A stretch of DNA of 64,000 bases from positions 372,001 to 436,000 of the forward strand of contig CAVTRO010000001.1 of assembly GCA_963737145.1 (NCBI GenBank). The letters are read 5' to 3'. Position 1 is the first letter of the stretch, and each line of letters begins with the position of its first letter. A program made the translations under genes and the position numbers. The stretch comes from AP-15 sp963737145 (lineage in GTDB: Bacteria; Pseudomonadota; Alphaproteobacteria; ATCC43930; CGMCC-115725). Below the pieces are notes generated by a model. The model searched no databases and was not told the DNA's origin. It saw only the letters and a list, made by a program, of their open reading frames with translations. Below are positions 43,596 through 53,829 of the stretch, in pieces.

Positions 43596-44774
43596 ATGAA
43601 GGTAATGCTGTTCAGTAATGTGGCGGACCCGGCAACTGGACAGACGCATGTGCATTGCCGGCGATATATTCACTTGCTAAAGCTGGCCGGGTTCGAGATT
43701 GCTTTCGTCGAGGTAAGGGGAGTTGCACAGTCCGGTGATGAGACGATCGATTACCGCTGGCATCCACGAGGATATAGACGATTTGAAAAAGTTATCGGTA
43801 CTCAGGCGAGCTACTACCTACGCAAACGCGCGCTCAGAAGATTATGGCGCAGCATCAAGCCTGACATTTGTCACATACAGTGGATCAATGACCAATTGTG
43901 GGACATGACGCGTGCCGGTCTGCGGCCGCTGGTTGCCACGGCCTGGGGAAGCGACCTCAACGTCCCTGCGCAAGCCCCGCCTGATGACCCGTTGCGACTG
44001 AAGATCGGCGACGCCCTGGGTCAGCTCGACCTCTTGATTGTCGACAGCGAGGATATGGCGACCACTGCACAGCGGCTGGCTGGCAAGGCCATAAAGACCA
44101 CCCTGCTGCCCATCGGTATTGACACTGGATCGTTTCGGCCCGGATTGGATGATCAGCGTCGAGAATGGCGCGAGCGGCTGCAGATAAGCCGTGATGCAAT
44201 GGTACTAATTTCGCCCCGACAGCTTGGCGCGAATTATCGGCCCATCGAAATCATTCGCGCGTTTGCCGCCCTCGATCACAGCTGTTACAAAGAAATCTTT
44301 CTCATTATTCGGACATTCGGACACAAAATTGGAGTTTCCCTGTCAGAACTGCGCGCGTTAACCAATGAATTAAAAATGACGGATCGGGTTCGCTGGGTAG
44401 GGGAAATCGAATATGATCAGCTGCCGGGACTCTATGCGGCATGCGACCTGGCTGTCAACTTTCCTGTAATGGACGCGTTCCCGGTGACATTCCTTGAGTG
44501 TTACTCGTCTGGCCTTCCAGTCCTCACGAACCGGCTGAAAGCATACGAATCAAACGGGTTCGAACGCTATCTGTTCCATCCAGATGACGATTCCGTCTCG
44601 GGGCTTAGGGCTGCAATGCTATCGGCACTGGATCACATTACTGTATTGAAGGGAATCTCCCAAAATGCACGTGAGTATATCATCCGGAATTATGATGAGA
44701 AGTGCAGCGCCCGTGCTTTGAAAAGTGCGTATGAGCAGCTTTTAGCAAAATCGGATATTTCTCTATCCAGCTAG
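43596..44774 (+). CDS. family 4 glycosyltransferase
   Basis: GT-B transferase of 392 residues. The N-terminal half shows HCRRYIHLLKLAGFEIAFVE, ICHIQWINDQLWDM and VATAWGSDLN; the donor domain shows RVRWVGEIEYDQLPGLYAAC and VMDAFPVTFLECYSSGLPVL, a PSxxEG-type region altered to MDAFPVT. It is intact and ends just before the IS1595-family insertion. Confidence 0.85.
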   Translation: MKVMLFSNVADPATGQTHVHCRRYIHLLKLAGFEIAFVEVRGVAQSGDETIDYRWHPRGYRRFEKVIGTQASYYLRKRALRRLWRSIKPDICHIQWINDQLWDMTRAGLRPLVATAWGSDLNVPAQAPPDDPLRLKIGDALGQLDLLIVDSEDMATTAQRLAGKAIKTTLLPIGIDTGSFRPGLDDQRREWRERLQISRDAMVLISPRQLGANYRPIEIIRAFAALDHSCYKEIFLIIRTFGHKIGVSLSELRALTNELKMTDRVRWVGEIEYDQLPGLYAACDLAVNFPVMDAFPVTFLECYSSGLPVLTNRLKAYESNGFERYLFHPDDDSVSGLRAAMLSALDHITVLKGISQNAREYIIRNYDEKCSARALKSAYEQLLAKSDISLSS

Positions 44775-44799
44775 CGCAGGTTCGCTAAATGTTCTCGCC

Positions 44800-45930
44800 G
44801 GCCCTCTCGCCCTTAGGTAGCATAGCCGGGATCGGCGGAAGGGGGATGCGGATGGCTGGGCTTCTGGAATTTGGGACGCGGTTCGGGACGCAGGAGCGGT
44901 GCATCGAGCACTTGGCCGGGCTTCGTTGGCCCGGCGGTTTTGTGTGTTCCGGTTGCGGCGGGCGGCAGGCCTGGCGGCTGAAGGCGCGTCCGCGGGTCTA
45001 TGAGTGCGGCACCTGCCATCGGCAGGAGTTGGTGACCGCGGGAACGGTGTTTCATCGGACGCGCACGGACCTCTCGAAGTGGTTTCTTGCCGCCTACCTG
45101 ATGGGCCGCGACAAGCGCGGCGTCTCGGCCAAATTTCTGCAGCGCGAACTGGGGGTGGCGTACCAGACGGCCTGGACCATGGCGCACAAGCTGCGCCACG
45201 GGCTGAGCGAGGATCCGGCCCGTCCGCTGCGCGGCTTTCTGGAGGCGGATGAGACCTTCATCGGCGGCCGCGGCGCTCCGACAAGCCGCGGACGCAGCAC
45301 GGCCAGCCCCGACAAGAGCCTGGTCGTCGCCGCCGTCGAGAAGGTGCCGGCCCCAAAGAACAAGAAGGGAGAGCACGGGCACGCGGTGAAGCGTCAGCAC
45401 GGCTTCTTCGCCGGCAACGCCCGGATCGCCGTGCTGCCGGCCGCGACGGGCGCCGAACTCGGCGCCTTCCTGAAGCGATAATGTCGCGGCCGGGTCGCAT
45501 CTCCTGACCGACGGGTTCGCCGGCTATCGCGGCCGCGATGCCGCCCTCGGCGAGCATCTGAAGCACACGCCGGTGGTCCAGGACGATGGCGCCAATGCCG
45601 GTGAGTTCTTCCCGATCATCCGTACCCTGTTCAGCAACATCAAAGCCTGGCTCGTCGGCACTCATCACGGCGTCAGCGCCAAGCACCTGCCGCGCTATCT
45701 CCGGGAATGGTCCTACCGGTTCAATCGTCGCAATTTGCCCGACGGTTTGGGCGGTTACCTAATCCGCCGCGCCGTCGAATGCGCCACCGTCACCTACGAC
45801 CAGCTCAAGGCCGGCACCCTGCCAGATGGGGCCAACCGCATCCGGCGGTTTCCCGCGGCAGTTTGCGCAACCTGCTCTAGACGGATAGGGAGAATCGGAT
45901 ATGTCGAGCGGATCTAGCCCGGCAGTCCAA
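44800..45930 (+). mobile_element. IS1595-family element
   Basis: The span holds one frameshifted transposase of IS1595 (ISXO2-like) type between two glycosyltransferase genes. Terminal repeats were not resolved by eye, so borders are approximate. Confidence 0.6.
44846..45917 (+). pseudogene. IS1595-family transposase, frameshifted
   Basis: The N-terminus has a zinc ribbon (CSGCGG and CGTCHR), then FHRTRTDLSKWFLAAYLMGR, VAYQTAWTMAHKLRHGL and the first catalytic Asp in LEADETFIGGRG. At about 45478 the frame ends at KR* and the protein resumes in another frame as LLTDGFAGYRGRD, KAWLVGTHHGVSAKHLPRYL and SYRFNRRN, the DDN-type end of ISXO2-like enzymes. A single indel separates the halves. ATG 44846 is the most likely start. 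Confidence 0.85.
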
Positions 45931-45966
45931 TAAAATTGCTAACCCGCAGCCGAAGAAGCATATCAG

Positions 45967-47010
45967 GTGGCGTTCATGCATTCTGATAACGAACTGCCGT
46001 CCATGACGGTGGTTATTCCTTGTTGTAATGCAGAGAGGTGGATTGCTCAAGCGATACAGAGCGTTCTTGACCAGAACTATAAAGATCTTGAAATCATTGT
46101 CATTGACGATGGTTCTACGGATAATAGCCTGGAGGTCATAAAATCGTTCGGTGACAGAATTTTTTGGCAGACTGGCCCTAATTTCGGAGCTTGTGTCGCC
46201 AGAAACAAGGGTCTCGCTGCCGCCAATTCCGATTACATACTGTTTCTGGATGCTGACGACTGGATGGAGGGGAATTTATTGCACGCTATGGCCGAAGCAA
46301 CGCTCTGCGAAAACCTGGATGTCATTTTTGCGGTATCGCGAACAGAACGGCAGGGTAAGATCGAGGCACACTCTCGCATGCCTCCCAGTTTAGATGAGAA
46401 AGGGCTGCTGGAGTCTTTCCTGGCAGGCCAGGTCACTCAAACCGGAGCAATGTTGTGGAGGACCGACTTTTTAGGCGCAATCGGTGGCTGGAATATCTTG
46501 GTTGTTAGATGCCAGGAAATCGAGCTTGTGTTGCGCGCGTTGGTGGGAGGCAGGGCGCGCGCCAGGGCCATCTCCAGCGGCTTCGTGAATTGGCGCCAGC
46601 ATGATGACCCGGCAAGGATTTCTTTCCGTGTCGAGGAAGCATCGTTTCAATCAAGAAGCGCATTCCATGATGCATTAACAGCCAATATTGGGAATTCTGA
46701 TGATTCCGTGCGCTATGCTTTCGGAAAAGATTATTACATGTTGGCTTGCGCGGCGTATTATAACAAAGCATATTTTTGGGGGGACCACGCTCTTGCGCAG
46801 GCTCGAAGGTTGGGGTTCACCGGGCATGAGGGACCCACGACAGAACGGTTGATTGCGTCAGTCCTTGGCCTCAGAAACTTACAACACTTACAGAAGGGAC
46901 GGCGGGCACTTGGAAGGAGCCGACTGGGACCCGTCTTAAGAAAGCTGCGAGACGTCAAGCGATCGATAGTTACTCGCTCAGCTAGCCAGCTTTCCTCGAT
47001 AAAGCGATGA
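45967..47010 (+). CDS. family 2 glycosyltransferase
   Basis: GT-A transferase of 347 residues with MTVVIPCCNAERWIAQAIQS, EIIVIDDGSTDNSLEVIKSF, RNKGLAAANSDYILFLDADD (DxD metal site), and a C-terminal extension of about 100 residues. It starts at GTG 45967 or ATG 45976. A diverged piece of its 3' end recurs at about 47970-48067. It is intact and follows the IS1595 remnant. Confidence 0.88.
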   Translation: MAFMHSDNELPSMTVVIPCCNAERWIAQAIQSVLDQNYKDLEIIVIDDGSTDNSLEVIKSFGDRIFWQTGPNFGACVARNKGLAAANSDYILFLDADDWMEGNLLHAMAEATLCENLDVIFAVSRTERQGKIEAHSRMPPSLDEKGLLESFLAGQVTQTGAMLWRTDFLGAIGGWNILVVRCQEIELVLRALVGGRARARAISSGFVNWRQHDDPARISFRVEEASFQSRSAFHDALTANIGNSDDSVRYAFGKDYYMLACAAYYNKAYFWGDHALAQARRLGFTGHEGPTTERLIASVLGLRNLQHLQKGRRALGRSRLGPVLRKLRDVKRSIVTRSASQLSSIKR

Positions 47011-47014
47011 ACTC

Positions 47015-47830
47015 ATGGAAGAAAAAATTCCACGGCGGATCATCCAGACGGGCAAGAGCAGAAACTTGCCGCTCTTAGCTAGGGCAGCTACTATGAACTT
47101 GCGTTTGCTCAATCCCGATTTTGAGTACCTGTTTTTCGATGACGCCCAGGTCGAGGAATTCATTGACGCCGAGTTCCCGCAATACCGGCGCGTAATTGAC
47201 TTATTCTCCATGCGAATTCAGCGTTATGATTTATTCAGATATCTAGCAGTCTATCATTTAGGCGGCTTCTACTTTGACATCGATATGTTACTTGCGTCCA
47301 CTCTCGAAGATCTACTTGGATTCGGTTGCATATTCCCGTTCGAGCAATTGGGCTTTAACAGATTCCTCGTTAAGGAATATGGGATGGACTGGGAAGTCGG
47401 GAACTATGCCTTTGCTGCAGCGGCTGGCCACCCGTTTCTCGCTGCGATCATAGAGAACTGCATCCGGGCCCAGCAGCATCCTGAGTGGGCGGACCCAATG
47501 TTGAAATCGATTCCCCGAATGTTCCGAAGCGAGGCATTTGTGCTCATAACGACCGGACCCGGCCTAGTGTCCCGGACGCTAGCAGAGTATGCGGGTGCCA
47601 GAGAACAGGTGAAAGTGTTATTTCCGGAGGATATCTACGACGGGAACAGCTGGCACTGCTTTGGGGCCTATGGCGTTCATCTTCAATTCGCGACGTGGCG
47701 TAGGCGCATGGGCCTGGTGCACAGGGTCCTGTATAGGAATTGGGAGACGAGGACACGAAAAGCACTGCTGAAGGAGAGCTTGAAGCGGGGTGGTAAAAGA
47801 GCATTGGAATTCGCTTCGAGAGCCCAGTGA
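47015..47830 (+). CDS. glycosyltransferase with DXD motif (GT32-like)
   Basis: The 271-residue protein begins PRRIIQTGKSRNLPLLARAA, typical of the Gly_transf_sug group, and has the catalytic DxD in YHLGGFYFDIDMLL (about residue 87). These enzymes add hexoses to capsular or other glycans. Four bases separate it from the upstream GT2, so it is in the same operon. It is intact. Confidence 0.82.
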   Translation: MEEKIPRRIIQTGKSRNLPLLARAATMNLRLLNPDFEYLFFDDAQVEEFIDAEFPQYRRVIDLFSMRIQRYDLFRYLAVYHLGGFYFDIDMLLASTLEDLLGFGCIFPFEQLGFNRFLVKEYGMDWEVGNYAFAAAAGHPFLAAIIENCIRAQQHPEWADPMLKSIPRMFRSEAFVLITTGPGLVSRTLAEYAGAREQVKVLFPEDIYDGNSWHCFGAYGVHLQFATWRRRMGLVHRVLYRNWETRTRKALLKESLKRGGKRALEFASRAQ

Positions 47831-48067
47831 TACGGCAGGCTCGACTGCACCCTGTGCACCTTGGCGCGGCACGGCGTGCCGCCCCTGCGGCGCGATCGCG
47901 CGAACGCCGCCGGCCGTCGGCGATGCCTTGGGAAGGGCGGGGCTCGCCGGCGGCGCGGTTGGTGGCTTCAACGATAGTATAAGAGCTTTGGCACTTTTAC
48001 ATAGGGGGCGGCAGACGCTGATAATGAGCCGGCTGGGACCTGTACTGAAGCAGTTGCGGATCGTCAA
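47831..48067 (+). pseudogene. chimeric fragment of two glycosyltransferase genes
   Basis: The first part, to about 47960, aligns with 48543-48690: GGCGCGGCACGGCGT, GCGATCGCGCGAACGCCG and GGGCGGGGCTCGCCGGCGGCG are shared. It is a piece of the next GT4 gene. The second part, about 47970-48067, aligns with the 3' end of the GT2 gene at 45967: its frame reads SRLGPVLKQLRIVK against SRLGPVLRKLRDVK. No intact frame spans it. It marks an old duplication and recombination. Confidence 0.7.
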
Positions 48068-49463
48068 GTGACCGATCCAAATTTCGCCCTCATGTCAGAA
48101 TTGTCTCGGATTGCGGCCGCCGCGTCGGTCGACGTCCTCCACCTTCCGGGCACCTATCTCTCCAACGCGCCCGGCGGCGACCAAGTTTATGTCGTGCGGC
48201 TTATCGAGGCACTGCGGTCTCTCGGCGTCTGCAGCGCGGTTGCCATGCCGGGGAAAGCCGACGCCATCTATGATCACGATGGTGTGCCAGTTTTTCGCTT
48301 CGTAATCGACCGCCATGCCGATCTCGACCGCGCCTATGAGGCTCCTGACCCGACGGCGCAGTCGGTGCGCGCCCTGATCGCACGTCTACGGCCGCAGATC
48401 GTCCATCTGCACGCCCACATCCCCACCGTTTCCAATAAGCTCGCCGATGCCGCGCACGAGGTCGGAGCGAAGGTCGTATTCACCTATCATACGACTTCCC
48501 TGAGTCTGCGCGCGCCACTCGATGATGTGGATGGGCCACACGCCTTGTGACGGCAGGTTTGACCGGCACCGCTGCACCGTATGCACTTTGGCGCGGCACG
48601 GCGTACCGCCGCTGCTGCGCGACGCGATCGCGCGAACGCCGCAGGCCGTCAGCGATGCTCTGGGTCGGGCGGGGCTCGCCGGCGGCGCGTTCACCGCTCT
48701 GCGCCTCGCTTCGCGGATCGATACGGCGCACCGGTGCTTCGAGGATTTGGCGCGCAAGGTCGACCGCATCGTCGCACCCAGCCGCTGGGTCCACGAGGTG
48801 TTGCGGTGGAACGGCGTGCCGGCAGAAAAGCTCGTGCTGTGCCGGCACGGCTCGCCCCGTCGTTCCGGATCGGGTGCTTCACCACAATTTGATCCCGAAT
48901 ACCATGATGTCCCCGGCGTGCTGCGGCTCGGCTATTTCGGCCGCCTGTCTCCGGACAAGGGCATCGACATTGTCATCAATGCCTTGCGTCGGGTGCCGGA
49001 TGCTGCGGCGCGGTTCGAGATCTACGCTATCCGCCAACCCGGCTTCGAGGCCTACACGGCGAAGCTCGAACGCGTTGCGGCAACAAACTCGCGTATCGTC
49101 TTTCTTTCTGCGCTGCCGCCTAGTGCGGTGGGCGAGGCGATGCGGCGCTGCGATCTCGTGGTCGTGCCCTCGCGATACCTTGAGACCGGCCCGCTCGTCG
49201 TGCTCGAGGCCTTTGCCGCCGGAACGCCGGTCCTGGGCACGCGGGTCGGCGGCATCGCGGAGCTTGTTGACGACGGGGTCAATGGTCTGTTGATGCCGCT
49301 GGAAGATCATGACGCCTGGGCCTCCGCGATCGCGGCGCTCGCCGCGGCTCCCGAATGCATCGCACGGCTTCGCGCTGGGATCCGTCCGCCTCGGACGATG
49401 GACGACGTAGCGTACGATATGGTCGAATTGTATCGAACATTGCTCGCCGATGCCGGCGACTGA
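48068..49463 (+). pseudogene. family 4 glycosyltransferase, frameshifted
   Basis: The N-terminal part (HLPGTYLSNAPGGDQVYVVR, VHLHAHIPTVSNKLADAAHE, VVFTYHTTSLS) and the C-terminal part (GHTPCDGRFDRHRCTVCTLA, RLGYFGRLSPDKGIDIVINA, VVPSRYLETGPLVVLEAFAA) lie in different frames, with the shift near 48505. The Cys-rich segment C-x8-C-x2-C after the shift is typical of some polysaccharide GT4 enzymes. One indel separates it from an intact gene of about 465 residues. The start may be GTG 48068 or ATG 48092. Confidence 0.82.
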
Positions 49464-50602
49464 GCACGATCGGCATATTCGAAGACACAGGCGAGCCCTA
49501 TTCATCCAAGCTATGGCGCCGGGGAAATATCCGCCGCTAATCCATGCGTCGAGCCTGATGGCCGAGGCGGGATGGGAGGTCACCTTCCTATCGGCGCCAA
49601 TCGAGGGCAACCGGCTCGAGCTGTCCCGCCACCCGCGCATTGCGCGCCTCGCGATCCCGATACGCCCGTCGCACGTGATGGGCAAGGCGGCCTATGCTTG
49701 CTATGCCGCCATCGCCGCCCGGCTCGCGCTCCAATTGCAGCCGGACGTCGTCTACGCTTCCGATCCGCTCGGGGCCGCACCCGGGCGGCTCGCGGGCGCC
49801 CGCCTCGTCTACCACGAGCACGACAGCCCTGACCCGGGCTCATTGCGCCCATTGCTGGCGCGGCCGCGCGCCGCGGCGGCGCGAGGTGCACAGCTCGTCA
49901 TATTTCCCAATGAAGCGCGCGCGCGGATCGCGCAGGCGGAGCTCGGTTTTTCTGCGGATCGCCTCCGGATCGTATGGAACATGCCGCGTGAGGCGGAACT
50001 GCCGCCGCTCGCCAGTCAACCTGAGACGCCGCTCGTTCTTTATTATCACGGCAGCATAACGCCTGACCGTCTCCCGCTGGCAGTCGTTGAGGCCATTTCA
50101 CGGTGCGCGGCCGGGTGCGCCTGCGCATCGCCGGCTACGAAGCCCCGGGCGCGGCCGGTTATGTCCAGCGGCTGCTCGAGTTAGGAAAGGGGGTCCAGCC
50201 GACACGGGCCGTCGACTAGGCGGGGCAAGTTCCCGGCCGAGGCGACCTTGTCGCTAATGCGGTGCAAGCCCATGTCGGCCTCTCCCTCGTTCCCCGCAAC
50301 AGCAATGATTTGAACATGCGCCACATGACGGGCGCTTCAAACAAGCCGCTCGACTACATGGCCGCCGGGCTCGCGTTGCTGGTCTCGGATCGGCCCGATT
50401 GGCGCGACATGTTCGTCGCGCCCGGCTATGCGTTGGCATGCGATCCGACTGACCCCGCGTCGATTGCGCTGCATTGGGTTGGTTTCTCGATCATCCGGCA
50501 GAACGTCGAGCCATGGGGCACAGCGCCCGCGCCAAGATCGCGGGGGAGTGGAATTACGATACGGTATTCGAGCCCGTCATGAATGCTTTGTTTCATGCAT
50601 GA
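49450..50602 (+). pseudogene. family 4 glycosyltransferase, multiply disrupted
   Basis: Family sequence runs from IQAMAPGKYPPLIHASSLMA through VVYASDPLGAAPGRLAGARL and VLYYHGSITPDRLPLAVVEA. A frameshift near 50105, an in-frame TAG at 50217-50219 and a further shift near 50480 then interrupt it. Intermediate pieces are still readable: LRIAGYEAPGAAGYVQRLLE, then VGLSLVPRNSNDLNMRHMTG with ASNKPLDYMAAGLALLVSD, then AGEWNYDTVFEPVMNALFHA. It overlaps both neighbours slightly, as operon genes do, but cannot be functional. Confidence 0.8.
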
Positions 50603-51506
50603 AGGCGGTCTTGCGCTCGATCTGCTCAGACGCGCCGTGCGGGCCGTTCCCGACAGGCTTCGCGGTAAGACCCGGCTGGCGCGCCTTGCACTTCGGACGA
50701 TCAACAACGGCAAGATGGCACGCATACCCGACAGATTCGGCAACGTGCTGCACCTGCCCAGCCTTGAAGAACCGATGTCCGTCGGCTTGTTCGGATTCGG
50801 TGCATGAGCCCGACACGCTTGGGGCGATCCTTCACCACCTGGGTCCCTCAGGGGTTTTCGTGGACGTGGAAGCAAATGTTGGCGCCCTCTCCCCTCCCGT
50901 GGCGGCGTGCCGGCCGGATGCGCAGATCATCTGCATCGAGGCCGACCCGCAGATCATATCGCTGCTGAAGCGCAACGTGGCCGAGAACGGGCGAGCGAAT
51001 ATCAGTATCGTCCACTGCCTCGCGGGGCCGATTGATGATGCGCGAGTCTCGTTCTATCGCGCGCCCGCAGCCAAATTCGGTATGGGATCCATAGGTCCCC
51101 AATTCGGCGCCTCGCCCGTGAAACTGACGCAACGCCCACTCGATGACGTCCTCGATGAGCTGGCTATCGGTGAAGTCGATGTCATAAAGCTGGATATCGA
51201 AGGGGCAGAGTTCGGCGCGTTGCAGGGACTTAGCCGACGACTGGCGAGCGTGCCGGCGCCGACGATCGTGTTCGAGTTTGTCGACTGGGCGGAGACCCGG
51301 GTCGAGGGGCAAGTGGCGGGTGGGCACAACAATTTCTGTTGTCGCTCGGTTACCGGCTGTTCCGGCTGGCGCGCGGCGGCAGACCAGGCGAACGGATCGA
51401 GCGCTCCGACCGGCTACGCGATGATCTTGGCTCTGCCGTCCTCGGCCTGCGCAGGCACGAAGGACTGATTCGATGCGTCGGCATGGTTCGATGCAAGGCA
51501 AACTAG
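50595..51506 (+). pseudogene. FkbM family methyltransferase, disrupted
   Basis: FkbM-type enzymes O-methylate sugars. The first 70 residues (ALDLLRRAVRAVPDRLRGKT to SVGLFGFG) and the core (HEPDTLGAILHHLGPSGVFV, IICIEADPQIISLLKRNVAE, VDVIKLDIEGAEFGALQG) are in different frames with a shift near 50803. Another shift near 51315 moves the C-terminus. The SAM motif reads DVEANVGAL, with Glu where the family has Gly (DVGANIG), a further sign of relaxed selection. The final TAG at 51504 overlaps the start of the next gene. Confidence 0.78.
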
Positions 51507-52729
51507 GGCCCACTCGAGTCGCGTTTATCAACACCCACCCAATCCAGTATTTCGCGCCACTCTATGCCGACCTCAACGAAGCCGAGGATCTTTCGGTAAC
51601 TGCGCTCTACCTTTCCGATTACTCCGTGCGGGGAGCGACCGATCACGGGTTCGGGCACTTCGTCAAATGGGATGTCGATCTGCTGGCGGGGTATGATGTG
51701 CGCTTCGTCCGCGGCGCCGAGCGGCGCGGCGCGGCGACCGGGTTTTTCTCTGCGGTCGCGCCGCAGCTACGGCACGAGGTCCGCAGGGGTCGGTTCGATG
51801 CCATCGTCCTGCATGGGCACACGCCTGCTGCTACGCTGGTCGCGGCTGCCGCCGCGAGGATGGCCCGCATTCCGACCTTTATGCGCTGTGAGACGCATCT
51901 CGGTTTGCGCCGATCGATGCTCAAGAACCTGTTCCGTCGGCGGCTAATCGGTACCTATTACCGCCGATTCGACGGTGTCCTCGCGATCGGCTCAGCGAAC
52001 AAGGAATTTTATCGAGCGATCGGCATACCAGAGCAGCGAATCTTCGATGTGCCCTACGCAGTTGACAATGACCGCTTTATGAAGGGAGCGCGGCTTGCGG
52101 ATAGCGAGCGCAAAGAGTTGCTCGCCAGGTTCGGCGTCCAGGACGATCGTCCGATCGTGCTTTACGCTGCCAAATTCCAGCGGCGAAAACGTCCCGACGA
52201 TCTGCTGCGCGCTGCCGCCCGTCTAAACGACGAGGGCGTTAATTTACATCTTCTCATGGTCGGCTCAGGCGAGATGGAGGCGGATCTGCGCGCCCTTGCT
52301 CAGCATCTCCGGCTGTCGAACGTCCACTTCCCGGGGTTCGTAAATCAGGGTGCGCTACCGGGTGTCTACGCCGCCTCCGATATCTTCGTGCTCCCGTCCG
52401 AAAGCGAGCCCTGGGGCTTGGCGGTCAACGAGGCGATGTGCGCCGGCCTTCCGATCGTCGCCTCCTCCGAGATCGGGTGCGTGCCCGACCTCGTGCATGA
52501 CGGCCGCAACGGACGCACCTTTTCTGTGGGCAGCGTCGCGGGGCTGACCGATGCCCTTCGGTCGCTGCTCGCCGACCCCGAGGTGCGCCGGCGCATGGGC
52601 CAGGCGAGCCGCGATATCATTGGTTCCTGGAGTTACGGCGAATGCCGAACCGGGTTGCGGGTGGCGCTCGCGAGCGTCGGTCTCGGGTCCGCTACGGCCG
52701 AGAAATCGGTCGTCGCAGCGGTGAGATGA
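51491..52729 (+). CDS. family 4 glycosyltransferase
   Basis: GT-B transferase of 412 residues from ATG 51491; ATG 51473 is possible. The N-terminus reads RVAFINTHPIQYFAPLYADL. The donor domain has VLYAAKFQRRKRPDDLLRAA, HFPGFVNQGALPGVYAASDI and VLPSESEPWGLAVNEAMCAG with the conserved E-x7-E. It is intact between the broken FkbM gene and the next glycosyltransferase, which overlaps it as ATGA. Confidence 0.9.
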   Translation: MQGKLGPTRVAFINTHPIQYFAPLYADLNEAEDLSVTALYLSDYSVRGATDHGFGHFVKWDVDLLAGYDVRFVRGAERRGAATGFFSAVAPQLRHEVRRGRFDAIVLHGHTPAATLVAAAAARMARIPTFMRCETHLGLRRSMLKNLFRRRLIGTYYRRFDGVLAIGSANKEFYRAIGIPEQRIFDVPYAVDNDRFMKGARLADSERKELLARFGVQDDRPIVLYAAKFQRRKRPDDLLRAAARLNDEGVNLHLLMVGSGEMEADLRALAQHLRLSNVHFPGFVNQGALPGVYAASDIFVLPSESEPWGLAVNEAMCAGLPIVASSEIGCVPDLVHDGRNGRTFSVGSVAGLTDALRSLLADPEVRRRMGQASRDIIGSWSYGECRTGLRVALASVGLGSATAEKSVVAAVR

Positions 52730-53829
52730 CGACCGCCGTGCTTCACACCGACGCGGGGTGCACTTCGGTAGCCGGCGACCTCTGCAGCAGGTTGGCGATC
52801 GTCGGATGCTTTGACGGTACGCATGTCGGCGGCAGCCTCTGGCGGGCGGCGAGGCATCTCGGCATCGACACCGCGAAATTCGATTTCGGTGGTGCTACGC
52901 GCGCAAACCGAATCCTGCGCGCCGTTCTGTGGCATTCTGGTTACAGCAAACCACCAAGCATGCATCGATTTTCCAAATCGGTCGTCGTCGGTTGCAGGCA
53001 ATCGGAGCCGGAAATCCTGATTGCGACCGGCGCGGCACCGCTGACCGGCTCGGCGTTACGCACGTTGCGGGGAATGGGGGTCGTGTGCGTGAATTATTCG
53101 ACCGACGATCCCTGGAACCCGGCTCTGCGCGCCTGCTGGCACTTGCGCGCCCTGCCGGAATATGACGCCATCTTTACGACGCGGCGGGCCAACATCGGCA
53201 GTTTCGCGGATATCGGCTGTGGCGAGGTGCACTATTTGCCTTTCGGCTATGACGAGTGGCTGTTTTGCCGTCCTGTGCGGGCCTTGGACGTGCCGGTGCC
53301 GGATGTTCTCTTTGTGGGTGGCGCCGATCGCGACAGGGCGTCCTTCATGTCCGATTTCCTGAAGACCGGCCCACGCGTGGCGCTGGTGGGGGGCTATTGG
53401 GAGCGCTTTCCAGCCATGCGTCCCTATGCGATAGGCCTACAACCGCCCGAAGTGTTGTGCGCACTGACGGCAGCGGCCAAGGTCAACCTCTGCCTTGTGC
53501 GGCGGGCAAACCGCGATGGTCATGTCATGCGCAGCTTCGAAATCGCGGCTGTCGGCGGCTGCATGCTGGCCGAGGGCACGGCCGAACATCGGGAAATCTT
53601 CGGACCGGATGGGGAGGCGGTAGTTTATTTCGGCACCGCTCGCGAAGCCGCCGAGCGGGCCCGCTCGCTGCTCGCCGACCCGTTCGAACGCGCGCGGTTG
53701 TCTGCCGTCGTGCGGGCACGGATCTCGTGCGGCGCACACACCTACCGGGATCGCCTGATTTCCATCCTTGAGGTCGTGACTCGAACCCGCCGGCCCTACA
53801 GCGAGACCGATCAGAGCGCTGGCCGGTGA
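52726..53829 (+). CDS. glycosyltransferase (CgeB/GT1-like)
   Basis: The 367-residue protein resembles CgeB-type GT-B glycosyltransferases. It shows GMGVVCVNYSTDDPWNPALR, YDAIFTTRRANIGSFADIGC, VPDVLFVGGADRDRASFMSD and the C-terminal SFEIAAVGGCMLAEGTAEHR, where family members read R.FE..A.GG..L....E...F. ATG 52726 and the 3' GTGA overlap show tight coupling to both neighbours. Donor and acceptor are unknown. Confidence 0.78.
   Translation: MTTAVLHTDAGCTSVAGDLCSRLAIVGCFDGTHVGGSLWRAARHLGIDTAKFDFGGATRANRILRAVLWHSGYSKPPSMHRFSKSVVVGCRQSEPEILIATGAAPLTGSALRTLRGMGVVCVNYSTDDPWNPALRACWHLRALPEYDAIFTTRRANIGSFADIGCGEVHYLPFGYDEWLFCRPVRALDVPVPDVLFVGGADRDRASFMSDFLKTGPRVALVGGYWERFPAMRPYAIGLQPPEVLCALTAAAKVNLCLVRRANRDGHVMRSFEIAAVGGCMLAEGTAEHREIFGPDGEAVVYFGTAREAAERARSLLADPFERARLSAVVRARISCGAHTYRDRLISILEVVTRTRRPYSETDQSAGR

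Noticed and set aside
1213..50219. In-frame TAG codons in petB (1213), hemF (3296) and a glycosyltransferase gene (50217) as a sign of amber recoding
   Set aside because: TAG ends many intact genes here (petA, the DegT gene, the aldo/keto reductase gene), no special tRNA is seen, and all three affected genes also carry frameshifts, so decay explains them better.
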